From positions 1-35,839 of the forward strand of contig JBAXUS010000047.1 in assembly GCA_037129555.1 (NCBI GenBank): a stretch of DNA of 35,839 nucleotides. Direction: 5' to 3'. Under the pieces are notes generated by a model. The model was not told where the DNA came from. It made no database searches and worked only from the letters and a program-made list of their open reading frames with translations. Source of the stretch: JANXLS01 sp037129555. GTDB lineage: Bacteria; Planctomycetota; SZUA-567; H5-PLA8. Positions within the stretch are counted from its first letter, which is position 1. Each line of letters opens with the position of its first letter. Both the position numbers and the translations under genes were made by a program. Positions 15,951 to 23,832 of the stretch are shown here, piece by piece.

Positions 15951-15994
15951 GAATCGCGCGAATCTGCGCGAATCTGCGCGAATCTTCACGAATT
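15951..15994. repeat. 10-bp tandem GCGCGAATCT repeat
   Basis: About four tandem 10-bp units of the form GCGCGAATCT, phased with one helical turn. It is related to the GCGAAT motifs of the inverted repeat at 5615-5855. It occupies the gap between the Cys/His-rich gene and the ATPase gene. Confidence 0.7.
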
Positions 15995-16096
15995 AATTAA
16001 TGGATGGATGGTTTGGAACTCTGCGCTTTAAACGAAGCAAAGTCATACGACGGTGCTGGAATGCAGGTGTTAAAGCGCGGCACTAAGCGAGGCTGT

Positions 16097-16465
16097 TCAC
16101 GCGGGTGGGCCGCGTTCGGGCGGGTGGGCGTGGATGTGGACTTCTATGCGGACGCCGGACGCGAGGACGGTCGTGTCGCTCGGGATTGAAGATTCGAACA
16201 ATTCGACGTGCGTGGTAACAGGAGCGTGATAAACGAGCGCCCCAGCGAGACACGCGGCGCATGTGGATTCGTCGCTTATTGAGGCGGCGTTGAGTTGCGG
16301 TTTCGCGGATGTTTTCGAAATGGATGCGATGAACGAACAACACGCGCCGCACGATTGCGATGCAGTCAGTTGTTGTGACGACGTGAAATGGAAAGACGCA
16401 CCGACCCATGCGCCGAGGGCCAGGGCGCAGAGGAAGATCGCGGGGGTGTTCAGCTTCCTTCGCAT
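16097..16465 (-). CDS. Cys/His-rich membrane-anchored protein, first gene of the metal-type operon
   Basis: A 122-residue protein with an N-terminal hydrophobic segment (about 9-26) acting as anchor or signal peptide. Potential metal ligands come in clusters: C39, C42-C43 (CGACC), C69 and C72 (CAAC), then H80, H86 and a C-terminal HIHAHPPER (H110, H112, H114). The build recalls small DUF2946-like proteins near metal-transport genes, but I cannot assign the family. No Shine-Dalgarno site is visible. On the minus strand TAGACT (16472-16477) lies exactly 6 bp before the ATG, so the mRNA may be leaderless. It is the first gene of the operon that continues with the ATPase and permease. Confidence 0.6.
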   Translation of the reverse strand: MRRKLNTPAIFLCALALGAWVGASFHFTSSQQLTASQSCGACCSFIASISKTSAKPQLNAASISDESTCAACLAGALVYHAPVTTHVELFESSIPSDTTVLASGVRIEVHIHAHPPERGPPA

Positions 16466-16814
16466 GATTTAAGTCTACACCAAAAACGGACAACGAGCGA
16501 AACTATTTACAGATGACTTACGAACCGGGTCGCATCACCGAAGTTGCGCCGCAGTTCCCTCTCCCCTTGAGGGAGAGGGCGGACGAGCGTACTCGCTCGC
16601 CGGGTGAGGGGAAGGCGCTGATTAATCGATGCGCTTGGATTAATCAGCATTTACCCCTCACCCCGCGAGACGGAACGGCTGTCTCGTCGGCCCTCTCCCT
16701 CAAGGGGAGAGGGGAATGTCTACCGCAAGTCCGGTGATGCATAATACGAACTGAACGTTCAAGTGGTTCGGTCAAATGTCTACATAAAGAGGCACGAACG
16801 CGACACATCTTCAT
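16466..16814. other. Intergenic region dominated by a long palindrome
   Basis: A 349-bp gap between two minus-strand genes. Nearly half is the palindrome at 16555-16716, listed separately. The remainder holds the promoter area of the Cys/His-rich gene (near 16472) and nothing else I can name. Confidence 0.5.
16555..16716. repeat. 162-bp interrupted palindrome
   Basis: Outer arms of about 26 bp (16555-16580 and 16690-16716; TCTCCCCTTGAGGGAGAG and its inverse) are nearly perfect. Inner arms pair GTGAGGGG with CCCCTCAC and CTGATTAATC with GATTAATCAG. Elements with this CCTCTCCCTCAAGGGGAGAGG core are, from memory, dispersed in many bacterial genomes. It could form a cruciform or be a small mobile repeat. 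Confidence 0.75.
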
Positions 16815-19028
16815 TTATTCCACCGGCGAAATTCGGACGGCGGAACTTTCGAGACAGCCTTCTTCGACGACGAGTGCGAAGGCACCACCCTCTAAAGGTG
16901 ACGTGGTGTCGTCGAGTTTAAAGAGTTCGCGACCGTTCGCATTGGCGGTGATTTTTTTCCCGTCTTGAGCCAGTGACAATTCAATTGTTTGACCGAACGA
17001 CCAGGCGAAGTCAGCTTCAGCGAGGACGGTGGTTCCGTAGAGTTGTTTAATGAGGCGGACTTTTTTGTCCGCGCAAAGAAGCAGGGCGTAGTAGCGTTGC
17101 TGGCCTTGAACGCAAATCGCGATGCCGGCGCTCCGAGCCATGCGCGGTGTGACATTGGCGACGGCGGAGTAACCGCGCCACGAACGAGTGCCTTGAATCA
17201 GGAGTCCAGTCCCGTCCGTCTGACTCACGCGAAGAGCTGAGGCACCTTTGCCGAATTCGCATTGCGTGGCGGCATTGACCCAAGCGTGTTGCCACGCGAG
17301 GCCGGGACCGTCAGGCGGGCCGAGGTCTACGCGCGGCGCGCCGTCCCACGTGATGTAATCAACATGGACGATGCCACTGGCGGGTTTGTCGGAGAAAACT
17401 TTGACGCCAATTTCGCCGATGGGACGACCCAGGAGTACGGAGTGCTGAGCTTCTTTTGAATAGCCATCGCGGAGGAGTTGGGTGCCGGCGGGATAGTATG
17501 CGTCGACCGCGTGAGGGAGCGTCCATTGAAATTCGTAACGCGCTTCGGGAAGTAGCCATTTTTCGGGACCGCGAAGGATGGTGAGTTCGTCAAATTCGCC
17601 GAAGTAGCGGATGAAAGGACGGACGCCAACCTGGTCTTTGTTTTCGCCGCTGGCTTCAACAAACATGCGGATGGTTTGGCCGGGGTAGAGGAGGGGGCTG
17701 CCGGAGAAATAGGCCCCGCGTCCGCTTGCTTGCTTTTCGCGTTTGGGAAATACAGCGGCTGAAATACGGGCGGCGCGATTGGGTTCGATTCCGGAGTAAT
17801 TGATGGACAACGAGCGTTTGCCTGCGCGGCTGTGTCCGGCGATGTTGGAGACAATCACGAGACCCAACGAATCGTGACTGGTTTCAGCGGAAAAGCCGTG
17901 AGTGGATCCGGGCAATTCGAAGTGGAATCGCGCGCCTTTTTTGGGCGGCGCGACGAGTGAGCGCTGGATTTCGCGGCCCATGCGTGCGAGCGCGAGGGCT
18001 TCGGTCGCGACGTCGGTGACGCAACGACCGGCGTCGGCGCTGGGAAGATGCAAAACGTCGCCGATGGCCGCTCGCCATGCCAGACAGTTGTCGATGCCAA
18101 CGAGGCCGATGCGGACACCGAGCACGCAGCCGATGATGCTGAGATTCGAAGCCGTGCCCCAGCCTGCGGACGCGGCGAGCGCGAGGCTGCGCGGGAGTTC
18201 GCCGTTGCCGAGAAGCAAAGCCATGATTACGCCAGCGAAATGCGGGACGACATGGTGTTCGTCGAAGGCGCTGCCACCGAAGGCCTCGATCATCCGTTCG
18301 CGCGTGTGCTGCCACACTTCGCCGGATGCGTTCCAACCGCGAAGGTCGGCGATCATTTTAGCGACAGCGGATTCTTTGGGCAGCGCGTCTTCGGCGATTT
18401 GGACGAGATCGTCGATGGACTGATTCGGAATGAACGCGGCGGCGACCATGGCGGCCACGGCTTGCGCAGCGAAAACAGCTTCGCCGTCGTAACACACGCG
18501 AGCAGCTTTGGCCGCCAATTCGACCGCGCGTTCGACGTCGCCGGGACAGACCAAACCCCAGACCGTGGCGCTGGCTTCGGCTCCGCTTTGTTCAGCGACG
18601 GGAGAACCAACGACAGAAAGCACACCGTTTTCAGGCGTTGAGATACTCTTTTTAAGACGCTTAAACGCCGTATGGGGTGCGGAGTGGCCTACGCCGCCCC
18701 ACCACAGAACGGAGCGGTTTTCGACGGCGTAATTGAGCCACGTTTGTGCGACATTTTCGCTACTGAAACTGGAGGAGTAACCGAAGTCTTCGAGGACGCG
18801 AACGGAGGTCAGCGCGGAGACGATGGCGGTGTTGGCGAACGCCGAAGAGAAATCACCGCGCAGACTGAGGTCATAACCGATTTTCCCGAGTTCGTTGCGC
18901 GGAAGTGTTCGGACGTCGCCGAGATGATGCCGCCCGAGGCCTGCGCCGATGGCCTGTCCGATCAGCCCGGCGTAGACATGTTCCTCGTAGTCGTGATTTA
19001 ATTTTCGAAGCCGGACGGACGTAGCCAT
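16815..19028 (-). CDS. ADP-ribosylglycohydrolase-fold protein lacking the metal motifs
   Basis: A 737-residue protein. The N-terminal half (about 15-390) has the helical order of the ADP-ribosylglycohydrolase family: GLIGQAIGAGLG at 21-32 (family GxxxGDxLG), FSSAFANTAIV at 60-70 (family acidic metal-binding stretch), and AGWGTASNLSIIGCVLG at 288-304 (family GGDTDT). At all three places the aspartates that bind the two Mg ions in known enzymes are absent. The C-terminal part (about 400-737) is beta-rich, with SGSPLLYPGQTIRMFVEASG and ALRVSQTDGTGLLIQG, like concanavalin-type or carbohydrate-binding modules. It is probably not a classical hydrolase and may be a binding protein. Start ATG has no clear Shine-Dalgarno site. 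Confidence 0.75.
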   Translation of the reverse strand: MATSVRLRKLNHDYEEHVYAGLIGQAIGAGLGRHHLGDVRTLPRNELGKIGYDLSLRGDFSSAFANTAIVSALTSVRVLEDFGYSSSFSSENVAQTWLNYAVENRSVLWWGGVGHSAPHTAFKRLKKSISTPENGVLSVVGSPVAEQSGAEASATVWGLVCPGDVERAVELAAKAARVCYDGEAVFAAQAVAAMVAAAFIPNQSIDDLVQIAEDALPKESAVAKMIADLRGWNASGEVWQHTRERMIEAFGGSAFDEHHVVPHFAGVIMALLLGNGELPRSLALAASAGWGTASNLSIIGCVLGVRIGLVGIDNCLAWRAAIGDVLHLPSADAGRCVTDVATEALALARMGREIQRSLVAPPKKGARFHFELPGSTHGFSAETSHDSLGLVIVSNIAGHSRAGKRSLSINYSGIEPNRAARISAAVFPKREKQASGRGAYFSGSPLLYPGQTIRMFVEASGENKDQVGVRPFIRYFGEFDELTILRGPEKWLLPEARYEFQWTLPHAVDAYYPAGTQLLRDGYSKEAQHSVLLGRPIGEIGVKVFSDKPASGIVHVDYITWDGAPRVDLGPPDGPGLAWQHAWVNAATQCEFGKGASALRVSQTDGTGLLIQGTRSWRGYSAVANVTPRMARSAGIAICVQGQQRYYALLLCADKKVRLIKQLYGTTVLAEADFAWSFGQTIELSLAQDGKKITANANGRELFKLDDTTSPLEGGAFALVVEEGCLESSAVRISPVE

Positions 19029-19149
19029 AGAGGTTCGAACCTTGGATATAATCGTTCCGAGCGGTGCTAATAAGATGAGTAGGTTGCACCTATGGCTAGT
19101 CTACCCGTGACATGTGTTTTCTTTCGGTGAAAATAAAAAAATGATGAGA

Positions 19150-19170
19150 GGCGGCAACAGGATTGCCGCC
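19150..19170. repeat. GGCGGCAA hairpin
   Basis: GGCGGCAA (19150-19157), loop CAGGA, TTGCCGCC (19163-19170). On the minus strand a T-rich stretch (about 19130-19142) follows. It lies between divergent genes, so its purpose is unclear. Confidence 0.4.
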
Positions 19171-19290
19171 GCACCTGAAAACTGATTAATCTTTCGTGAA
19201 AAGTCTTGAATTGAATTCATTCCTGCTTGCGCGGGTGGAATCGCGGGTATAACGAAACCATCACTGGAATCATTCGAGAAAAGAGTCGGC

Positions 19291-21090
19291 GTGGCGCGTG
19301 ACATGAAAAAGTTTTTAGGACACATTTGGGGCAATGCGCATACGGCGTTAAACGTCACGCGAGGCTCGGGTTTTGCCGACGTATTACTGTTGGGCGGCGT
19401 CGCCGGAATTATTTTCGGGCTGTTTAATTTCTCGACCGAATGGACCGCGCCGTCGTCCGAAGCGATCACCATCGACCTGTCGCCGTGGGCCCTGCCGAAG
19501 TACGCGTTCTTCTCGCTGAGCCGGGGATTGATCGCGTACATGTTGTCGCTGATCTTCACCCTCCTGTATGGGTATTGGGCGGCGAAGGACAAGATCGCTC
19601 AGCGCGTATTGATTCCGCTTCTCGACATCTTGCAGAGCCTTCCCGTTCTGGCGTTTTTGCCGGTGGTCTCGATCACGTTGATGCGGTTGTTTCCGGGTAA
19701 AAATATCGGTTTGGAATTGGTGGTGATCGTCACGATTTTCACGGGGCAGGCGTGGAACATGACGTTCAGCTTTTTTCATTCGATCAATTCACTGCCGCTG
19801 GAAATGCGCGAGGCGGCGGCGGTCTATCGCTTCAATTGGTGGGAACGCTTTAAGTGGATGGAACTGCCGTATTCGATGATGGGACTCGTCTGGAATTCGA
19901 TGATGAGCATGGCGGGCGGCTGGTTCTTTTTGATGATCTGTGAATCGTTCACCCTCGACGGACACAAATACGCCTTGCCCGGAATCGGATCCTACATGGC
20001 GGCGGCGTGTGCGAAAAGTGACATCGGACAACGCCACACGGCTCAATTCTGGGCGATCATTGCAATGATTTTAATGATCGTGATGCTGGACCAATTGTTG
20101 TGGCGACCGATTGTGGTGTGGGCGCAGAAGTTCCGCGTGGAAGAGGGCGGCGCTCAAGAGAACGCCGAGTCGTGGTTCCTGGATTTTTTAAGACGCTCGA
20201 AGATTCTTTCGTGGATCGCGGAGCGCTTTGAATCGCAACCCGATCTGTCCGCGCAACCCATACCGGCGGTACCTGATCAACCCATCGCCGTGATCGCGAC
20301 GGCGTCCGAACGATTGCCGGACGTCCACAAACCGAACATCCTCGGCAAAGCAATATCGACGACGATTTTCGTAGCCAGTTGCGCGGGATTGCTCTGGGGC
20401 GGCTATACGATTGTGATGCTGTTGTTGCAAGTGCCGGGCGGACAGTGGAAGGCGATTGGAATCGGCGCATTTGCGACATTGACGCGAGTGGTCATCGCGA
20501 CAGTTTTGGGGACGATGTGGGCGCTACCTGCGGGACTGGCGATTGGGTTGTCTCCGAAGTTGTCACGCGTGTTGCAACCGGTGGTGCAAGTCGCCGCATC
20601 ATTCCCCGCACCGATGTTGTACGCGCTGGTGTGGCTGGCCTTGAAACCGTTGGGATTGGACACAGTCAGCACCGTGCTCATGTTGTTGGGAACGCAGTGG
20701 TACATTCTCTTCAATGTGATTGCCGGGGCGATGGCGATTCCGGCGGACTTGAAAGAAATGTCGCACAGCTTCGGCGTGACGGGCTGGCAACGCTTTTGGA
20801 CGCTGTATGCCCCGGCGTGTTTTCCGTATCTGGTGACAGGCTGGGTCACAGCGGCGGGTGGGGCGTGGAACGCGAGCATTGTGTCGGAGTATCTGACCAT
20901 CGGCAGCGACAAGCCTATCGTCGCGACGGGGCTGGGTGCGATCATCAGTGAAGTGGCAGGAGTCGCCGGAAAAGAATCGACGCTGGCGGCCAGTGTTGTG
21001 GTGATGTCGGCGATGGTCGTGCTGTTCAGTCGGTTTGCCTGGAAGCCGTTGTATGAATTGGCGGAGTCGCGATTTTCTTTAAGTAAGTAA
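19291..21090 (+). CDS. Double-length NitT/TauT-type ABC permease
   Basis: A 599-residue inner-membrane protein made of two binding-protein-dependent permease domains fused in one chain (about 30-300 and 340-595). The halves are joined by an Ala/Pro/Ile linker with LSAQPIPAVPDQP. Each half carries the EAA-type loop that contacts the ATPase: LPLEMREAAAVYRFNWWERF in the first and IPADLKEMSHSFGVTGWQRF in the second. The nearest kind is the nitrate/sulfonate/taurine or bicarbonate permease family. Start is GTG at 19291, or ATG four codons later. The next gene 18 bp on encodes the ATPase. No substrate-binding protein is in the window, so direction and substrate are unknown. Confidence 0.88.
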   Translation: MARDMKKFLGHIWGNAHTALNVTRGSGFADVLLLGGVAGIIFGLFNFSTEWTAPSSEAITIDLSPWALPKYAFFSLSRGLIAYMLSLIFTLLYGYWAAKDKIAQRVLIPLLDILQSLPVLAFLPVVSITLMRLFPGKNIGLELVVIVTIFTGQAWNMTFSFFHSINSLPLEMREAAAVYRFNWWERFKWMELPYSMMGLVWNSMMSMAGGWFFLMICESFTLDGHKYALPGIGSYMAAACAKSDIGQRHTAQFWAIIAMILMIVMLDQLLWRPIVVWAQKFRVEEGGAQENAESWFLDFLRRSKILSWIAERFESQPDLSAQPIPAVPDQPIAVIATASERLPDVHKPNILGKAISTTIFVASCAGLLWGGYTIVMLLLQVPGGQWKAIGIGAFATLTRVVIATVLGTMWALPAGLAIGLSPKLSRVLQPVVQVAASFPAPMLYALVWLALKPLGLDTVSTVLMLLGTQWYILFNVIAGAMAIPADLKEMSHSFGVTGWQRFWTLYAPACFPYLVTGWVTAAGGAWNASIVSEYLTIGSDKPIVATGLGAIISEVAGVAGKESTLAASVVVMSAMVVLFSRFAWKPLYELAESRFSLSK

Positions 21091-21108
21091 ACACGAAACG
21101 GTAATTCT

Positions 21109-22431
21109 ATGCCTGAAACGAACGGTGATGTCCTGTGTGAACTGAAGAATGTGTCTCACGAGTTCACACAGCCCAACGGCAATCCATTGCGGGTGCTGGA
21201 GGCGATTAATTTGACGGTGAAGGAGCACGAGATCATCGCGCTGCTGGGACCGTCCGGGTGCGGAAAGTCGACGATCCTGCGCGTGCTGGCCGGGCTGATC
21301 AAACCGACCAAAGGAGACGTGCTGTATCACAACAGCGCGATGGCAGGGCAGAATCCCGGCGCGGCGATTGTGTTCCAGGGCGCAGCGTTGTATCCGTGGA
21401 TGACGGTGCATCAGAACATTGAGATTGTGTTGAAGGCGAAGGGGCTGGGGCCGGAGGAGATTGCCGAGCGCTCGCGGAAGACGATCGACCTCGTCGGATT
21501 GGCCGGATTTGAAGAAGCGTATCCTCGTGAATTGTCGGGCGGAATGAAGCAGCGCGTCGGCATCGCCCGGGCGCTGAGCGTTAATCCGGAGATTCTGTTT
21601 CTGGACGAACCGTTCAGTCAGATCGACGCGTTGACCGCTGAAAGCTTGCGCGCGGAAGTGCTGGATTTGTGCGGCTCGAAAGACCGCAATCCGAAGTCCG
21701 TGTTGATGGTCAGCCACGACATTAAAGAGGTGGTGTTCATGGCCGACCGCATCGTGGTGCTGGGAGCAAATCCCGGACGGGTGCGGACGATTGTCGAGAA
21801 CAAACTACCCCGTCCGCGCGACTACCGATCGGCGGAAGTGCTGCGCATGGTCGATCATCTGCATGACATTATTACGGGCGCTGAAATGCCTGACGCACCG
21901 GAGACGACAGGTGTGGCGTCGTCAACGTCGACGGTGTCGTCAATCGTTTCGATCGAGCCGTTGCCGGACATCAGTTCGAGTGAAATTGTCGGGTTGTTGG
22001 AGTACTTGGACGCACGCGGCGGCAAGGAAGACATGTACAAAATTTCAGCCGACACGCACACCGAATTCGGGCGGTTGCTGTCGGCAGTGAAAGCGGCGGA
22101 GTTGCTGGAATTTGTCGATACGCCGAAACGCATGGTGGTGCTCGAAGCGGACGGACAGAAGTATGTGCGCGCACCGTTGGATGAACGCAAAGGAATCTGG
22201 CGTGATCGCTTGGTGCGGCTGGGCATTTTCAAGGAAGTTGTGGAGTTGATTCGTCGGCAGCACAATCAGGAAGTCCATCGCGATCTGGTGTTGGAAACGA
22301 TTGTGTTCCGGATGCCGTTTGAGAATTACGAGAAGGTCTTCGACACGCTGGTGCGCTGGGGCCGCTTCGGCGATTTGCTGGCTTATGATGAGGTCAGCGA
22401 ATTGTTGTGGTTGCAGCAAGAGAAGCAGTAG
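21109..22431 (+). CDS. NitT/TauT-type ABC ATPase with C-terminal AAA-associated domain
   Basis: A 440-residue ATPase. The first 250 residues are a standard ABC domain: Walker A GPSGCGKST (47-55), Q-loop in IVFQGAALYPWMTV (87-100), signature LSGGMKQR (142-149), Walker B ILFLDEPFSQID (162-173) and SHD in the H-loop. A Thr/Ser/Val linker follows. The last 150 residues (SSEIVGLLEYLDARGGKEDM to ELLWLQQEKQ) resemble the AAA-associated winged-helix domain often joined to nitrate/sulfonate-type ATPases. That domain probably senses a signal and tunes transport. It pairs with the permease 18 bp upstream and is likely co-translated with the genes after it. Confidence 0.9.
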   Translation: MPETNGDVLCELKNVSHEFTQPNGNPLRVLEAINLTVKEHEIIALLGPSGCGKSTILRVLAGLIKPTKGDVLYHNSAMAGQNPGAAIVFQGAALYPWMTVHQNIEIVLKAKGLGPEEIAERSRKTIDLVGLAGFEEAYPRELSGGMKQRVGIARALSVNPEILFLDEPFSQIDALTAESLRAEVLDLCGSKDRNPKSVLMVSHDIKEVVFMADRIVVLGANPGRVRTIVENKLPRPRDYRSAEVLRMVDHLHDIITGAEMPDAPETTGVASSTSTVSSIVSIEPLPDISSSEIVGLLEYLDARGGKEDMYKISADTHTEFGRLLSAVKAAELLEFVDTPKRMVVLEADGQKYVRAPLDERKGIWRDRLVRLGIFKEVVELIRRQHNQEVHRDLVLETIVFRMPFENYEKVFDTLVRWGRFGDLLAYDEVSELLWLQQEKQ

Positions 22432-22461
22432 TGCTTCATGATGAACAAAAGGAAGGTTGCA

Positions 22462-23166
22462 ATGCGATTCGGTGATCAACGCGGATATACGCGGGCGATA
22501 GGGCTATGTGGCGCTCTGGTTATAATTGGTGGTTGCGCGTTTTTTATTTTAAACGGTATTAAACCCAGCCGACCTACAACCGACGTGGATGCAACACCCG
22601 CTATTGTGCCGCCGCCGAAACCGAAGGACCATTTCCCGCTGGATGTGTCTGCGGCCTTCAACGAATTCATTGGAGCAAAATGGAAGCGCGAGAACAAAGA
22701 CGGCGACGGCATTCCAGCAGACGGACGGGTGCAGGTGCCAGCGGTGGTGCCGCGCGCCTATTTTAATTTCATACTTCCCGGCGATGATCCGAACGCGATC
22801 CTGATATCGGGCGGACCGGTGACGGTGCTGGTTCCGCCGGCGTTGCGTGGAACCTACGGACGACTGGCCGTGATGCACGGATCACAAAAGGGAAACGTGA
22901 GCGTGAAGGCGACGCTGGTTTACACGACCGGCGAGGCGGTGGTTGAGGACCTGCGCGTTCAGGATTGGAACAAAACGGGCGAGGCCAAAGAGACCTTCGT
23001 TCACAAAGCACTGAAGGCCGGGCCGGTTCAATTGTTCTCGCAAAATTTGAAATTGGATCCGACGCGTCAATTGAACGCCATGACGTTTCAATCGAGCGAA
23101 AGCGCGGTGATATTTTCAGTGACGCTGATTGTGTCGGGGGACCGGCCGTTTAAGGACGGGGAGTGA
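22462..23166 (+). CDS. Membrane-anchored extracytoplasmic protein in the ABC operon
   Basis: A 234-residue protein of no family I recognise. The start at 22462 (MRFGDQRGYTRA) is chosen over an ATG eight codons earlier because AAGGAAGG lies just 5 bp before it. One membrane helix (about 12-30, AIGLCGALVIIGGCAFFI) is followed by a Pro/Lys linker. The beta-rich domain of about 180 residues includes PRAYFNFILPGDDPNAILIS, VTVLVPPALRGTYGRLAVMH and FSVTLIVSGDRPF. The predicted position is outside the inner membrane. It sits 30 bp after the ATPase gene and 4 bp before the next gene. That suggests it is an accessory part of the transporter, perhaps replacing a binding protein, but this is inference. 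Confidence 0.7.
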   Translation: MRFGDQRGYTRAIGLCGALVIIGGCAFFILNGIKPSRPTTDVDATPAIVPPPKPKDHFPLDVSAAFNEFIGAKWKRENKDGDGIPADGRVQVPAVVPRAYFNFILPGDDPNAILISGGPVTVLVPPALRGTYGRLAVMHGSQKGNVSVKATLVYTTGEAVVEDLRVQDWNKTGEAKETFVHKALKAGPVQLFSQNLKLDPTRQLNAMTFQSSESAVIFSVTLIVSGDRPFKDGE

Positions 23167-23170
23167 ACGC

Positions 23171-23716
23171 ATGAGCCGTATTTCAATCCCGCTTGGAAAG
23201 GTTGCCGACGACGATATTGAGTGCGGAATTCGTACGATTTCGGACGATGTGGCAGATGAACTTCAGCGTCTTCTGGGGCCCGAATGTAGAATCGAGAGGG
23301 AAGAACTACTTGTTCAAAACGAAGTTGCTGCGGATAATCGTACCGTTTATTTGAAAGCAGTGCAGAAGCAGTTGACCGTGAGGATCGGAACTTTCGACGG
23401 GGTTAATATTGAGTTTGCATGGTTGCGACGACGTAAGGAAGAAATGAGCATCACCATATCAACAAAGTCTCTGTTTTTGGAATGGTGCTTTCGTGCCGTG
23501 TTTGTCATTTCTGGAGCAGTTGCTGTCGTGTGCAGCATACAACTCCGTGATTTGCGCAAAGCAATTGTGTTTTTTATCTTCGGGGTTGCTTTTGTAGCAT
23601 TGATGATTCCATATTTCTGTTTGCGCGGAGTGATGTCGATTCGGGGTGTCACACTTCGAAATTCTATTAAAGACATCGTTCGGCAGTCCCTAGCACAGCG
23701 GAAAAATGAAAGTTAA
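23171..23716 (+). CDS. Two-helix membrane protein in the ABC operon
   Basis: A 181-residue protein starting MSRISIPLGK; the ATG is 4 bp after the previous stop, with GGGGAG 7 bp upstream. The first 95 residues are soluble and charged (DDVADELQRLLGPECRIERE and YLKAVQKQLTVRIGTFDG). Two close membrane helices follow (about 107-123, WCFRAVFVISGAVAVVC, and 132-151, IVFFIFGVAFVALMIPYFC), then a short basic tail. No family recognised. Tight spacing suggests translation coupling with the upstream gene and joint function with the transporter. A 115-bp gap then separates it from speA. Confidence 0.65.
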   Translation: MSRISIPLGKVADDDIECGIRTISDDVADELQRLLGPECRIEREELLVQNEVAADNRTVYLKAVQKQLTVRIGTFDGVNIEFAWLRRRKEEMSITISTKSLFLEWCFRAVFVISGAVAVVCSIQLRDLRKAIVFFIFGVAFVALMIPYFCLRGVMSIRGVTLRNSIKDIVRQSLAQRKNES

Positions 23717-23832
23717 AAAAGACAGTGAAGCGTTGAGACTTGCGATTTCGTTCTTGCATCCCGCGCTGTAGCGTTTAGCGTTCACATCAGCGCGGTTTTC
23801 CTCATCTCATCCATCGGAGGCGTACGCAGACA

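Noticed and set aside
15951..15994. Possible CRISPR-like array
   Set aside because: Units are 10 bp with no unique spacers, so it is a simple tandem repeat.
19291..22431. Defence system reading of the ABC genes next to the ADP-ribosylglycohydrolase-like gene
   Set aside because: The genes are divergent, and the permease and ATPase fit a normal transporter.
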